A DNA stretch of 64,000 bases from Pararhizobium polonicum. Lineage in GTDB: Bacteria; Pseudomonadota; Alphaproteobacteria; Rhizobiales; Rhizobiaceae. The stretch lies in NCBI RefSeq assembly GCF_001687365.1, contig NZ_LGLV01000013.1:62001-126000 (forward strand), read 5' to 3'. Positions 40,419 through 51,000 of the stretch are shown one piece after another (the first letter of the stretch is position 1; the number at the start of each line of letters is the position of its first letter). Below the pieces are notes generated by a model. It saw only the letters and a list, made by a program, of their open reading frames with translations. It was not told where the DNA came from and did no database searches. The translations under genes and the position numbers were made by a program.

Positions 40419-41378
40419 ATGAACCTCATGCGCACTGCCATGCTTCTGGCCTTCATGACCGCATTGTTCATGGCGGTCGGTTTCCTGATCGGCGGCAGGG
40501 GCGGCATGATGATCGCGCTGGTCATCGCTGCCGGGATGAATTTCTTTTCTTACTGGAATTCCGACAGCATGGTGCTGCGCATGTACCGCGCCCAGGAGGT
40601 CGATGAGCGCACGGCGCCGGAATATTACGGCATCGTCCGCGATCTCGCCCGAAATGCCGGTCTGCCGATGCCCAAGGTCTATGTCATCGACAATCCGCAG
40701 CCGAATGCCTTTGCCACGGGCCGCAATCCGGAAAATGCCGCCGTTGCCGCTTCCACGGGCCTGTTGCAGGCTCTTTCCTACGATGAGGTTGCCGGTGTGA
40801 TGGCGCATGAACTGGCGCATGTGCAAAACCGCGACACGCTGACAATGACCCTGACCGCGACCTTGGCCGGTGCGATCTCGATGCTCGGCAATTTCGCCTT
40901 CTTCTTTGGCGGCAATCGCGAAAACAACAATCCGCTCGGTTTCATCGGCGTGCTGGTGGCGATGATCGTCGCGCCGTTTGCGGCGATGATCGTGCAGATG
41001 GCCGTCAGCCGCACGCGTGAATATTCCGCCGACCGGCGCGGCGCCGAGATCTGTGGCAAGCCTTTGGCGCTGGCCTCCGCGCTGGCCAAGATCTCCAATT
41101 TCGCCCATCAGGTGCCGAATGACGAGGCCGAGCGCAATCCGGCCACCGCCCATATGTTCATCATCAATCCGCTGTCGGGCGAGCGCATGGACAGTCTGTT
41201 TTCCACCCATCCGGCCACGGAAAACCGCATCGCCGCCCTTCAGCAGATGGCAGCAGAGATGCAACCGGTCTCGACGCCGCCGGTCAGGGCTGATAATCCG
41301 GTGCGCAAATCGCGCTCCGTGCCGCCGACAGGCTGGGGTCGCGGTGGTTCGCAACCACCGAAAGGTCCCTGGTCTTGA
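40419..41378 (+). CDS. htpX: HtpX-type membrane zinc metalloprotease (M48)
   Basis: A 319-residue inner-membrane protease of the heat-shock quality-control system. Two N-terminal hydrophobic segments (about 4-24 and 29-47) precede the zinc site [13 protein letters not shown] (HExxH, about residues 128-136). A pair of hydrophobic segments follows at about 145-165 and 175-195. The third zinc ligand is probably the Glu in [15 protein letters not shown]. The C-terminal segment [18 protein letters not shown] is family-typical. It overlaps the next gene's TTG start by 4 bp. Confidence 0.95.
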   Translation: MNLMRTAMLLAFMTALFMAVGFLIGGRGGMMIALVIAAGMNFFSYWNSDSMVLRMYRAQEVDERTAPEYYGIVRDLARNAGLPMPKVYVIDNPQPNAFATGRNPENAAVAASTGLLQALSYDEVAGVMAHELAHVQNRDTLTMTLTATLAGAISMLGNFAFFFGGNRENNNPLGFIGVLVAMIVAPFAAMIVQMAVSRTREYSADRRGAEICGKPLALASALAKISNFAHQVPNDEAERNPATAHMFIINPLSGERMDSLFSTHPATENRIAALQQMAAEMQPVSTPPVRADNPVRKSRSVPPTGWGRGGSQPPKGPWS

Positions 41379-42793
41379 CGTCCGACGACAATAAAAACGA
41401 TTCGAATCCGAAACGAAACAACCGCCCGGCCCGCACCCGCGGGCAAGGCCAGGACAATCCGGCCTTTGAGCGCAGCGACAAGCCCGGCATCCGGGCCCGC
41501 CAGGCGGCGGCCAAGATGCTGGCGGCCGTGGTTGACCGCAAGACCTCGCTGGACGGCATGCTGGATGCCGGCAATGGCAATCCGGTCTATCGCGAACTGA
41601 ACGAGGCCGACCGCGCGCTTGTTCGCGCAATCCTGAACTCGGCATTGCGGCAATTGCCGCGTATCGAGGCGATGATCGGCTCGCTGCTGCAGAATCCGTT
41701 GCCGGAAGGCGCCCGCGCGCTCGATCATGTTCTGACGGTTGCCGCCGCGCAGATCCTCTATCTCGATATTCCCGATCATTCCGCCGTCGACCTCGCGGTC
41801 GAGCAGGCGCAGATCGATCCGCGCAACAAGCGTTTCGCCAGCCTCGTCAATGCCGTCCTTCGCCGCATGTCGCGCGAAAAGCAGGATCTGCTCGACAATG
41901 TCGGCGAAAAAATTCCGGCGATCCCGGCCTGGTTTCACAAGCGCCTGGTCGCCTATTACGGTGCCGATGAGGCGGCCCGCATCGCTGACGCGCTTTTGAC
42001 ACCGGCGGCCATCGATCTAACCGTCAAATCGGATGCCAAGGGTTGGGCAGAGCGCCTGAACGGCCGCCTGCTGCCGACCGGCTCCATCCGTCTGGCCGGC
42101 TTTTCCGGCGCGGTTCCGGCTCTTTCGGGCTTCGACGACGGCGAATGGTGGGTGCAGGATGCCGCCGCCGCCCTTCCTGCAAAGCTTTTCGGCTCGCTCA
42201 CGGGAAAGCGCGTGGTCGATCTCTGCGCTGCGCCGGGCGGGAAAACCGCGCAGCTCATTCTGGCCGGGGCCGATGTCACGGCGCTGGACCAGTCGGCAAG
42301 CCGCCTGAAGCGTCTTCAGGGCAATCTCGCCCGTCTGGGGCTGGAAGCGGCGACGCAGGAAATCAACATGGCCGATTTCCGCACGCAAGAGCTGTTCGAC
42401 GCCGCGCTGCTGGATGCGCCCTGCTCCTCGACCGGCACGATCCGCCGCCATCCCGATGTCCTGTGGACCAAGGGACCGGAGGATATCGAGAAACTGGCCG
42501 TGCTGCAGGAAAAGCTGCTGCGCCATGCGCTGACGCTGGTCAAGCCGGATGGTCTCGTGGTCTTTTCCAATTGCTCGCTTGACAAGCGCGAGGGCGAAGA
42601 GGTGACCGAGCGCGTTCTTGCTGGCGGCAATTGCGAACGTGTGGCCATCGATCCCGCACAGTGGCCGGGGCTGGAGAGTGCCGTCACCTCGCTTGGCGAG
42701 TTCCGCACCACGCCGGCGATGATCCCGCCACAGGATGGTTTTTCCGGCGGTCTCGATGGTTTCTATGCCGTCGTCCTGCGCCGCAAGGCCTGA
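41375..42793 (+). CDS. rsmB: RsmB/NOP-family RNA m5C methyltransferase
   Basis: A 472-residue SAM-dependent RNA cytosine-C5 methyltransferase resembling RsmB, which methylates 16S rRNA C967. The N-terminal NusB-like helical domain (about residues 30-165) precedes the catalytic domain. SAM motif I is [17 protein letters not shown], motif IV is [17 protein letters not shown] (PCS), and motif VI is [15 protein letters not shown] with the nucleophilic Cys. The start is TTG, overlapping the htpX stop (TTGA); AAAGG lies upstream. Orthology to RsmB rather than another NOP member is likely but not proven. Confidence 0.9.
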   Translation: MTSDDNKNDSNPKRNNRPARTRGQGQDNPAFERSDKPGIRARQAAAKMLAAVVDRKTSLDGMLDAGNGNPVYRELNEADRALVRAILNSALRQLPRIEAMIGSLLQNPLPEGARALDHVLTVAAAQILYLDIPDHSAVDLAVEQAQIDPRNKRFASLVNAVLRRMSREKQDLLDNVGEKIPAIPAWFHKRLVAYYGADEAARIADALLTPAAIDLTVKSDAKGWAERLNGRLLPTGSIRLAGFSGAVPALSGFDDGEWWVQDAAAALPAKLFGSLTGKRVVDLCAAPGGKTAQLILAGADVTALDQSASRLKRLQGNLARLGLEAATQEINMADFRTQELFDAALLDAPCSSTGTIRRHPDVLWTKGPEDIEKLAVLQEKLLRHALTLVKPDGLVVFSNCSLDKREGEEVTERVLAGGNCERVAIDPAQWPGLESAVTSLGEFRTTPAMIPPQDGFSGGLDGFYAVVLRRKA

Positions 42794-43022
42794 AGGGCAC
42801 CGTTGTTCCCACACTGTTTTCGGTCGTCAACAGGCCAATTTCGCGCGTCAATTGACGCATCGGGTGCATTTGCCTAACAATACCAAGGCGATTCATAAAA
42901 GTTTAACGACTTTTCAGGCGCGATCGTCGTCCTGTTGGTATCTGGTGCGGACAGCAGTCATTCCGGTTTTCGATGCGGCATGAGGCCCGGTCCGGGAGTA
43001 GGGAGACGCGCAGGCGTCGAAA

Positions 43023-44708
43023 ATGCAGATTTCAGACCGGCAAAGGCTTCTCTATCTCTATCTGCGTGAGGGCTGGCGCCGGTTCTCGCGCCGGCTTGCC
43101 TTGGGCCGCAACACCGCGTTCCGTTTCACCGGCACCACGCCCGATCGCCTGATCGTTGCGCCGACGGACCTGCGCGCGGTCGATCCCTTCGTTGCCGAGG
43201 AAATCCTGCAGGGCCGCTTTCCGCTGGCCGGCCGCGTGCTCGACACCGAGGGCGAATCCCCTTTCGAGATGGATCTTCCATCGCAGGAATTCGGCGTGCG
43301 GCTGCATTCCTTCGGCTGGGTCCGCCATATGCGGTCGGTCAAGGACGAGGAAGCCTTCGCGCAGCTGCGCCATATCGTCAACGACTGGATCGTGACGCAT
43401 GGCCGCTATATCGGCGGCATCGCCTGGGAAGCGGATATCCTGTCGCAGCGGCTGATTGCCTGGCTTTCGCATTCGCCGATCATCCTGCGCAATGCCGAGC
43501 ATGCCTTCTATCGCCGTTTCCTCAAAAGCCTGGCCTTCCAGGTGCGTTACCTGCGCCATATCACCGATACCACCTGCGACGGCGAAGCGCGGCTGCGGGC
43601 GCGGATCGCGCTGGCCATGGCGTCGGTCGCCATGCCGGCGTCTGAATCGACGATCCGCAAGGCGGCGCGCAATCTCGATCAGGAACTTGACCGGCAGATC
43701 CTGGCCGATGGCGGTCACAGCTCGCGCAATCCGCGCACCGGGCTGGAGCTGCTGATCGATCTGCTGCCGCTGCGTCAGACCTATGTCAATCTCGGCCATG
43801 ACGTTCCGGCCAAGCTCATTCCCTGCATCGACCGGATGTATCCGGCCTTGCGCTTCTTCCGTCACGAAGGCGGCGAACTGGCTTTGTTCAATGGCGCCAC
43901 CTCGACGCTCGCCAACGAGCTGATGGCCGTCCTGCGCTATGACGAGACCGCCGGGGCACCGTTCAAGGCGCTGCCGCATATCCAGTACGAACGGCTGGCG
44001 CACAACAATGTCGTCGTCATCATCGATACCGGCAAGCCGCTTTCGCCGGAACTGTCGCGAACGGCGCATGCCGGTTGCCTGTCGTTCGAGATGTCGTCCG
44101 GCCGCCACCGGTTCGTCATCAATTCCGGATCGCCGAAGTTTGCCGGCGAACGATACCGCCAGCTGGCGCGTCTGACGGCGGCGCATTCGACCGTGACGGT
44201 CAACGATCGCTCGTCGTCGCGCCTGTCGCAGTCGCAGTTCCTCGGCCCCATCGTCACCGGCGGCATTTCGAAGGTCACTGTGCGCCGCGTGGAACGGGAC
44301 GGTCAGCCGGATGCCGTTATTGCCAGCCATGACGGCTATGCCCAGGCATTCGGGCTGATGCACGAGCGCGATATCGGCATCAACGGTCTGGGCAATACGG
44401 TGCGCGGCCGCGACCGGCTGTTCCAGCCGGATGGCAGCGAACCGGCAGACACCAATACGGCCGTCGCCGTTGCGCGGTTTCATATCCACCCGGCGATCAA
44501 TATCCGCCAGCACAGCGCCCATGAGGTCTATCTGAGCGCTCCGGACGGTGAAGTCTGGCTGTTTACCTGCCGCGACAGCGAGGTGGTGGTCGAGGAAGAC
44601 ATCTTTTTTGCCGACCCCTCGGGTGTGCGCAAGACCTCCCAGCTGACGGTGACCTTTGCGGCGGCCTCGCAACCCGAAATCCAGTGGATTTTTTCACGCG
44701 AAGCGTGA
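43023..44708 (+). CDS. Heparinase II/III-like protein
   Basis: A 561-residue protein with an alpha-helical N-terminal half (about 60-290: RFPLAGRVLDTEGESPFEM, ISQRLIAWLSHSPIILRNAE-like) and a C-terminal beta-sandwich of the heparinase II/III superfamily (about 320-560: MSSGRHRFVINSGSPKFAG, LTAAHSTVTVNDRSSSRLSQ). Such folds occur in polysaccharide lyases acting on uronic-acid polymers. No signal peptide is visible, so it may act in the cytoplasm. It lies between rsmB and purH. Its substrate and role are unknown; an involvement in envelope or exopolysaccharide metabolism is a guess. Confidence 0.83.
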   Translation: MQISDRQRLLYLYLREGWRRFSRRLALGRNTAFRFTGTTPDRLIVAPTDLRAVDPFVAEEILQGRFPLAGRVLDTEGESPFEMDLPSQEFGVRLHSFGWVRHMRSVKDEEAFAQLRHIVNDWIVTHGRYIGGIAWEADILSQRLIAWLSHSPIILRNAEHAFYRRFLKSLAFQVRYLRHITDTTCDGEARLRARIALAMASVAMPASESTIRKAARNLDQELDRQILADGGHSSRNPRTGLELLIDLLPLRQTYVNLGHDVPAKLIPCIDRMYPALRFFRHEGGELALFNGATSTLANELMAVLRYDETAGAPFKALPHIQYERLAHNNVVVIIDTGKPLSPELSRTAHAGCLSFEMSSGRHRFVINSGSPKFAGERYRQLARLTAAHSTVTVNDRSSSRLSQSQFLGPIVTGGISKVTVRRVERDGQPDAVIASHDGYAQAFGLMHERDIGINGLGNTVRGRDRLFQPDGSEPADTNTAVAVARFHIHPAINIRQHSAHEVYLSAPDGEVWLFTCRDSEVVVEEDIFFADPSGVRKTSQLTVTFAAASQPEIQWIFSREA

Positions 44709-44834
44709 CAATCGGCCGGGTAAGACGCTCTTCGCCGTGACTCCGGTTTCTTCACGGGGAAAGCTGTGTTAACGGCAGGCGGACATTTGCCGGAAGCCCC
44801 TCCCGATATCCGGCGCCTACCAAGGAGCTTGATG

Positions 44835-46448
44835 ATGGCTGTCGCCTCCAAGAAAATTCCCGCCCCGGATCAGGTCACTGTCCGCACCGCCCTTCTCTCG
44901 GTTTCCGACAAGACCGGCATCGTCGATCTGGCGCGCGCGCTGCATCAGAAGGGCGTTCATCTGGTGTCGACCGGCGGCACCCACAAGGCGCTTGCCGATG
45001 CCGGCCTGCCTGTCACCGACGTGTCCGAGATTACCGGCTTTCCGGAGGTCATGGACGGCCGGGTCAAGACCCTGCATCCGGGCGTTCATGGCGGTCTTCT
45101 GGCAATCCGCGACGATGAGGACCATGTCCAGGCGATGACGACGCACGGTATTACCGGCATCGATCTGGCCGTCATCAATCTCTATCCGTTCGAGGATGTC
45201 CGCGCCAAGGGCGGCGATTATCCGACGACGGTGGAGAATATCGACATCGGCGGCCCGGCGATGATCCGCGCCTCGGCCAAGAACCACGCCTATGTCACCG
45301 TCATCACCGATGCATCCGACTATACGGCGCTGCTGACCGAGCTTGGCACGGGAGCTGCGACTTCCTTCGCCTTCCGCCAGAAGATGGCGGCCAAGGCCTA
45401 TGCCCGCACGGCAGCCTATGACACCGCCATTTCCGGCTGGTTTGCCGAGGTGCTGGATACGCCGATGCCGCTCCACCGCACCATCGGCGGTGTCCTGAAG
45501 GAAGAGATGCGCTACGGCGAAAATCCGCATCAGAAAGCCGGATTCTACATCACCGGCGAGAACCGTCCCGGCGTTGCCACCGCGACCCTTTTGCAGGGCA
45601 AGCAGCTCTCCTACAACAATATCAACGACACCGACGCCGCCTTCGAGCTGGTGGCCGAGTTTCCGGCCGCAAAGTCGCCGGCCGTCGCCATCATCAAGCA
45701 TGCCAATCCTTGCGGCGTCGCCACCGGCTCGACCCTGCTCGAGGCCTATGAGCGGGCGCTCGCCTGCGATTCGACCTCCGCTTTCGGCGGCATCATCGCG
45801 CTGAACCAGGAACTCGACGGCGCCACGGCCGAAGAAATCGTCAAGCTGTTCACCGAGGTCATCATTGCCCCGTCGGTCAGCGACATCGCCAAGACCGTCA
45901 TCGCCGGCAAGCCCAATCTGCGCCTGCTGGTGACGGGCGCCCTGCCCGATCCGCGCGTGCCGGGCCTGACGGCAAAGACGGTCGCCGGCGGCCTGCTGGT
46001 GCAGACCCGCGACAATGGCATGGTCGAGGACCTGGAGCTGAAGGTCGTCACCAAGCGTGCGCCGACGGCGCAGGAACTGGAAGACATGAAGTTCGCCTTC
46101 AAGGTGGCAAAACACGTGAAATCCAACGCCGTCGTCTATGCCAAGGACGGCCAGACCGTCGGCATCGGCGCCGGCCAGATGAGCCGTGTCGATTCCGCTC
46201 GTATCGCCGGCCTGAAAGCCGAGGAAGCGGCACGGGCGCTTGGCCTGCCCGCGCCGCTGACGCATGGTTCGGCCGTCGCATCGGAAGCCTTCCTGCCGTT
46301 TGCAGATGGCCTCTTGTCGATGATTGCGGCCGGCGCCACCGCCGTCATCCAGCCGGGCGGCTCGATGCGCGACCCGGACGTGATCGCCGCCGCCGACGAG
46401 GCCGGTGTTGCCATGGTGTTTACGGGCATGCGCCACTTCCGGCATTGA
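44835..46448 (+). CDS. purH: Bifunctional AICAR formyltransferase/IMP cyclohydrolase
   Basis: A 537-residue PurH doing the last two steps of IMP synthesis. The N-terminal IMP cyclohydrolase domain starts [18 protein letters not shown] and contains [17 protein letters not shown] and [20 protein letters not shown]. The AICAR transformylase domain has [30 protein letters not shown] and the catalytic-Lys-His motif [12 protein letters not shown], ending near [11 protein letters not shown]. The start at 44835 is 7 nt after AAGGAG; Met at 44832 is adjacent. Upstream in-frame Met at 44766 lacks support. Confidence 0.96.
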   Translation: MAVASKKIPAPDQVTVRTALLSVSDKTGIVDLARALHQKGVHLVSTGGTHKALADAGLPVTDVSEITGFPEVMDGRVKTLHPGVHGGLLAIRDDEDHVQAMTTHGITGIDLAVINLYPFEDVRAKGGDYPTTVENIDIGGPAMIRASAKNHAYVTVITDASDYTALLTELGTGAATSFAFRQKMAAKAYARTAAYDTAISGWFAEVLDTPMPLHRTIGGVLKEEMRYGENPHQKAGFYITGENRPGVATATLLQGKQLSYNNINDTDAAFELVAEFPAAKSPAVAIIKHANPCGVATGSTLLEAYERALACDSTSAFGGIIALNQELDGATAEEIVKLFTEVIIAPSVSDIAKTVIAGKPNLRLLVTGALPDPRVPGLTAKTVAGGLLVQTRDNGMVEDLELKVVTKRAPTAQELEDMKFAFKVAKHVKSNAVVYAKDGQTVGIGAGQMSRVDSARIAGLKAEEAARALGLPAPLTHGSAVASEAFLPFADGLLSMIAAGATAVIQPGGSMRDPDVIAAADEAGVAMVFTGMRHFRH

Positions 46449-46521
46449 AGACGGATCGCTCGAGCGGATACTCATGAGACTGCTAGCAAGGGAGCTGATG
46501 GCACTGGGCGCCAAGCTCCCC

Positions 46522-46598
46522 CTCCGTCATGGTCGGGCTTGACCCGACCATCCATGCGCCCAGAAAAATGGATCCTCGGGTCAAGCCCGAGGATGACC
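46522..46598. repeat. Inverted pair of REP-like hairpin elements
   Basis: Two units of the form GTCAT(gg/cc)TCGGGCTTGACCCGA(cc/gg)ATCCAT lie head to head between convergent genes. Unit 1: ATGGTCGGG (46529-46537) pairs with CCCGACCAT (46543-46551). Unit 2 (inverted): ATCCTCGGG (46572-46580) pairs with CCCGAGGAT (46586-46594). Each has a 5-nt loop. A third unit is at 55021-55052. They may act as terminators for purH and the MFS gene. Confidence 0.8.
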
Positions 46599-46643
46599 GG
46601 ACAGTTCACAAAACGCGTCAAACAAACGACCGCTTTGCTTGCC

Positions 46644-48032
46644 TTATACCGGCCTGTTTGCCGGATAAGGAGTGCGGATCAGGATCAGCAGCCCCACCGC
46701 CAGAAACACCACCAGCGCCATCATGCCGATGCGGGCCGAGCCTGATATCAAGGTGACGGTGGCGACGGATGCGGGGGCGAGGAACGTCGTCGCCCGTCCG
46801 GACAGGGCATAGATGCCGAAATAGCGGCCCGCTTCATCGGCACTGACGCTGCGCGCCAGATAGGAACGCGACGACGCCTGCACCGGGCCGAAGGCGATGC
46901 CGACCAGCAGGCCGAAGACGATATAGGCCTTTTCCGCTGCCGTGCCGAACAGTCCGCCGGCGTCTGCGGTCGAAAGCTGCAGCAATCCGAACAGCGTATA
47001 GCCCGGACCGGTGGAGACGATCCCCAGTGTTGCGATGGTCAGGCAGATCAGGCTGGCGGTGACGATCACCTTCGAGCCGAGTTTCGCATCGAGCCGGCTG
47101 GCATAGAGGCAGCCGCCAATGGCAACGACGTTGAGAATGATGCCGTAGACGCCGAGCTCGACCGTCTGCCAGGCGAACATGCTGGCCGCGAACGTGCCGC
47201 CAAGCGCCAGGAGGCCGTTGACGCCGTCCTGAAAGATCATCCGGGCGATGAGAAAACGCAGGATGCCGGAGCGCTGCCGCAGTTCCCCGATCGTGTGCCG
47301 CAGCTCGGTAATGCCGGCGCGTACTGCGGTCGCGGCCGGCATGGTCGCCTTGTGCGCGTCGGGCGTGAACAGGAACATCGGCAGGATGAAGACCAGGTAC
47401 CAGACGGCAGAGATTGGCCCGGTGATGCGGGCGTCGGCGCCGGTTGCCGGATCAAGGCCGAACAGCGGGTCCGATCCGAGAATTGTTTTGCCGGATTCCG
47501 GGCTGCCGGCCAGAAGCGTCACGACGGCGATCAGAACGATCATGCCGCCGAGATAGCCGAGCCCCCAGGCCATGTTGGAAATCCGGCCGATCTGGCTTTC
47601 GCTGACCAGCCGCGGCATCATCGAATCATTGAAAACGATGGAAAATTCCGCCGCGATCGACGCCAGGATGATGAAGATGAACGGGTAGATCAGCGACGAT
47701 CCCGGCACTGCGTACCAGAGCAGCGCCAGTGATACGATCTTGATGACGGCGAAGAAGGCGATCCAGGGCTTGCGGGCGCCGGTCTGGTCGGCGATCGAGC
47801 CGAGCACCGGTGACAGCACCGCGATGACGATGCCGGAGATGGTCAGCGTATAGCCCCACATCGCCTGCCCGTGGGCGGGATCGTCGGTGAGCCGGGACAC
47901 GAAATAGGGGCCGAAGATGAAGGTGATGATCACCGTGAAGAACGGCTGGGCTGCCCAGTCGAACAGCATCCAGCCGCCAAGGCCGGCGCGCGATACCTTT
48001 GGCTCGTCGCCTGCCTCTGCCGTGATGCTCAC
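46644..48032 (-). CDS. MFS transporter of the UMF1 (Atg22-like) family
   Basis: A 462-residue polytopic membrane protein with about 12 hydrophobic segments. The UMF1-type pattern near the start is GGWMLFDWAAQPFFTVIITF, followed by IVIAVLSPVLGSIADQTGAR (MFS loop 2-3), EFSIVFNDSMMPRLVS and GRISNMAWGLGYLGGM. The second half includes GIAFGPVQASSRSYLARSV and GRYFGIYALSGRATTFLAP. The start is GTG at 48032 with GGGGAG 6 nt upstream. Related eukaryotic Atg22 proteins export amino acids from vacuoles; the bacterial substrate is unknown. It runs in the same direction as the glutamate dehydrogenase gene, 42 bp after it. Confidence 0.88.
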   Translation of the reverse strand: MSITAEAGDEPKVSRAGLGGWMLFDWAAQPFFTVIITFIFGPYFVSRLTDDPAHGQAMWGYTLTISGIVIAVLSPVLGSIADQTGARKPWIAFFAVIKIVSLALLWYAVPGSSLIYPFIFIILASIAAEFSIVFNDSMMPRLVSESQIGRISNMAWGLGYLGGMIVLIAVVTLLAGSPESGKTILGSDPLFGLDPATGADARITGPISAVWYLVFILPMFLFTPDAHKATMPAATAVRAGITELRHTIGELRQRSGILRFLIARMIFQDGVNGLLALGGTFAASMFAWQTVELGVYGIILNVVAIGGCLYASRLDAKLGSKVIVTASLICLTIATLGIVSTGPGYTLFGLLQLSTADAGGLFGTAAEKAYIVFGLLVGIAFGPVQASSRSYLARSVSADEAGRYFGIYALSGRATTFLAPASVATVTLISGSARIGMMALVVFLAVGLLILIRTPYPANRPV

Positions 48033-48074
48033 CTGATTCTCCCCTGTCTGTTCGCCCGTCCGGAGCAAACAGTG

Positions 48075-51000
48075 TCACCTCGCCCTGTTCTGTGCAAGGT
48101 CGCTGAGCAGACCGGCGGCAACGGTGATCTTGGCCAGCGTCGTTTCGCCCTTCTCGGTCAGCTGGGTCAGCTGGTCGGTAATGCGGTTGACCCGCTCGCG
48201 GTCGCTGTCCTGCCAGGCAAGCACGGGATTCTTCTCCGATTTCTGATCGGCCAGCGCCGTAATGGTAATGTCGCGCCTGGCATTGGCGATATCGCTGATG
48301 CTGCGCGACAGCGCCATGGCCTCATATTGTTCCGTTGCCGAAACGCGCTCGGCCGCCGCCAGCAGCCGGGCGATGCGCAGGTGCTGGGTGACGCCGAAAT
48401 AGCTCTGTGCCGTGCGCGCCAGCGTCACGCCGGTATCGGCGGAAATCTGCATGATCTCCGGCACCAGCGTCATCAGGAACAGTCCGGCCACCTCGTCGGC
48501 CAGGGCCTGCGGCACGTCGCGCTCGACGAAATAGGCGGCTTTCTGCCGCGCCTCTTCCGCCGCATCGTCGGGTATGGAGGAATGCAGGCTCGGCTTCAGC
48601 TTCGCCAGCGCCTGGCGCAGCTTGTCCACCGCCTCGCCAAGCGGCCCGGTGATCGCCCGTGTCCGCAGCGCCCGTTCGGTGACGACGGCGAAGATGCGGC
48701 CTGCCTCCTGATAGAGCTCGTTCTGCACCTGTCCACTGACGATGTTGTCGAGCGCATCGATTTCGCCATGGATGCGCGGCAGGTCGTAGCCGTCGCGGGC
48801 CAGGACCGCGGCTTTCACCACATCGGCCGGCATGAAGCCCGTCTGGTCGATCAGTGTGCTGACGAAGGCCGGGCCGCCGCGATTGATGACGTCATTGGCC
48901 AGAACCGTGGCGATGATCTCGCGCCGCAGCCGGTGCTCGTTGATGTCGCTCGCATGCGCCTTGTGCATTTTCGCCGGGAAGTAGTCCCGCAGCGTTGCCA
49001 GCAGATAGGGATCATCCGGCAGGTCGCTGGCAACGATCTCGTCGAACAGCACGATCTTGGCATAGGAGAGCAGCACGCCGATCTCGGCGCGTGTCAGCGC
49101 CTTGCCGCTCTGGTAGCGTTCGCTGAGCGCGATGTCGTTCGGCAGCACCTCCACCTTGCGGTTGAGATGTCCGTCCGCTTCCAGCCGGGTCATCAGCCGG
49201 GTAAGCGCCGTCCGGTTGCCGGCGCCCAGCATTTCGGTGAGCGAAATCGAGAGAGACTGTTCGTAGTTGTTGCGCAGGACCAGCGCTGCCACTTCATCCG
49301 TCATCGAGGCGAGCAGCGTGTTGCGCTTGGCCCGTGTCAGGCGGCCGTCGCGCATGGCGGACGCCAGCGCAATCTTGATATTGACCTCGAAGTCGGAGGA
49401 GTTGACGCCGGCCGAATTGTCGATGGCGTCGGAATTGCAGCGTCCGCCCTTCAGCCCGAAGCCGATGCGGCCGCGCTGGGTGACGCCGAGATTGGCACCC
49501 TCGCCGATCACCCTGGCGCCGACCTCGTCGGCGGTAATGCGGATCGGATCGTTGGCGCGGTCGCCGACGTCGGCATCCGTCTCGGTGGCGGCGCGGATAT
49601 AGGTGCCGATGCCGCCGAACCAGAGCAGGTCGACCGGGCTTTTGAGGATCGCCGTCATGATTTCGAATGGCGTCGCCTGGCTCTTCTCCAGGCCGATCGC
49701 TGCCATCGCCTGCGGCGTCAGCGTTACCGATTTCTCCGTGCGCGGAATGATCATGCCACCCTTGGACAGCGTGGTGCGGTCATAGTCCTGCCAGCTGGAG
49801 CGCGGCAGGTTGAACATGCGCTTGCGCTCGGCAAAGGATTTTTCGATATCCGGATCCGGATCGATGATGATGTCGCGGTGGTCGAAGGCGGCGATCAGCC
49901 GGATCTTCTCCGATAGCAGCATGCCGTTGCCGAACACGTCGCCCGACATATCGCCGACGCCGACAACGCTGAACGGCGTCGTCTGGATATCGATATCCAT
50001 CTCGCGGAAATGCCGCTTGACGGTTTCCCAGGCGCCGCGCGCGGTGATGCCCATCTTCTTGTGGTCGTAGCCGGCCGAGCCGCCGGAGGCAAAGGCGTCG
50101 TCCAGCCAGAATCCGGCTTCCTGCGCCAGGCCGTTGGCGGTGTCGGAGAAGGTCGCGGTGCCCTTGTCGGCGGCGACGACGAAATAGGGGTCGTCACCAT
50201 CGAGCCGCAGCGTATCGGCCGGCGGCACGACGTCTTGGCCGACGATATTGTCGGTGATCGACAAGAGCGTGCGGATATAGGTCCTGTAGGCCTCGGTGCC
50301 GGCCTTGAAAATCTCGTCGCGGGTGCCGCCCACCGGCAGCTGCTTCGGAAAGAATCCGCCCTTGGCGCCGACGGGCACGATCACGGCATTCTTGACCTGC
50401 TGCGCCTTGACGAGGCCGAGCACTTCGGTGCGATAGTCCTGCGACCGGTCCGACCAGCGAAGCCCGCCGCGCGCCACCTTGCCGAAGCGCAGGTGCACGC
50501 CCTCGACCTCGGTGCCGTAGACGAAGATCTCGCGGAACGGCCGCGGTTCAGGCAGTCCATCCAGCAGTTTCGGGTCGAGCTTGAAGGCCAGCATCGCCTT
50601 CGGATTGCCATTGGCATCGCGCTGGAAATAGTTGGTGCGCAGGGTTGCCTGCACGGCGTTGACGTAGCGGCGCAGGATCTGGTCCTCGTCGAGGCTCGGC
50701 ACATCGTTCAATGCCTGCTCGATCGCCGCTCCCAGTGCTGCCGTGCGCTTCGTCTTCGGCTTGTCCTCGAGCGCCGGGTCCATCCGGGTGACGAACAGCT
50801 TGAAGATATCGGACGCGATCGCCGGATACTTGTTCAGCGTCTCGGCGAGATAGCCCTGCGAATAGGTGATGCCGGTCTGGCGCAGATACCGCGCATAGGC
50901 GCGCAGCACCGTCACTTCGCGGGCGGTGAGGCCCGAGAGCAGGATCAGCCGGTTGAAGCTGTCATCCTCGATCAGGCCGTTCCAGGCGGCGAGATAGGCC

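Noticed and set aside
46112..46124. AACACGTGAAATC in purH
   Set aside because: Only one parS half-site matches; the left arm is wrong.
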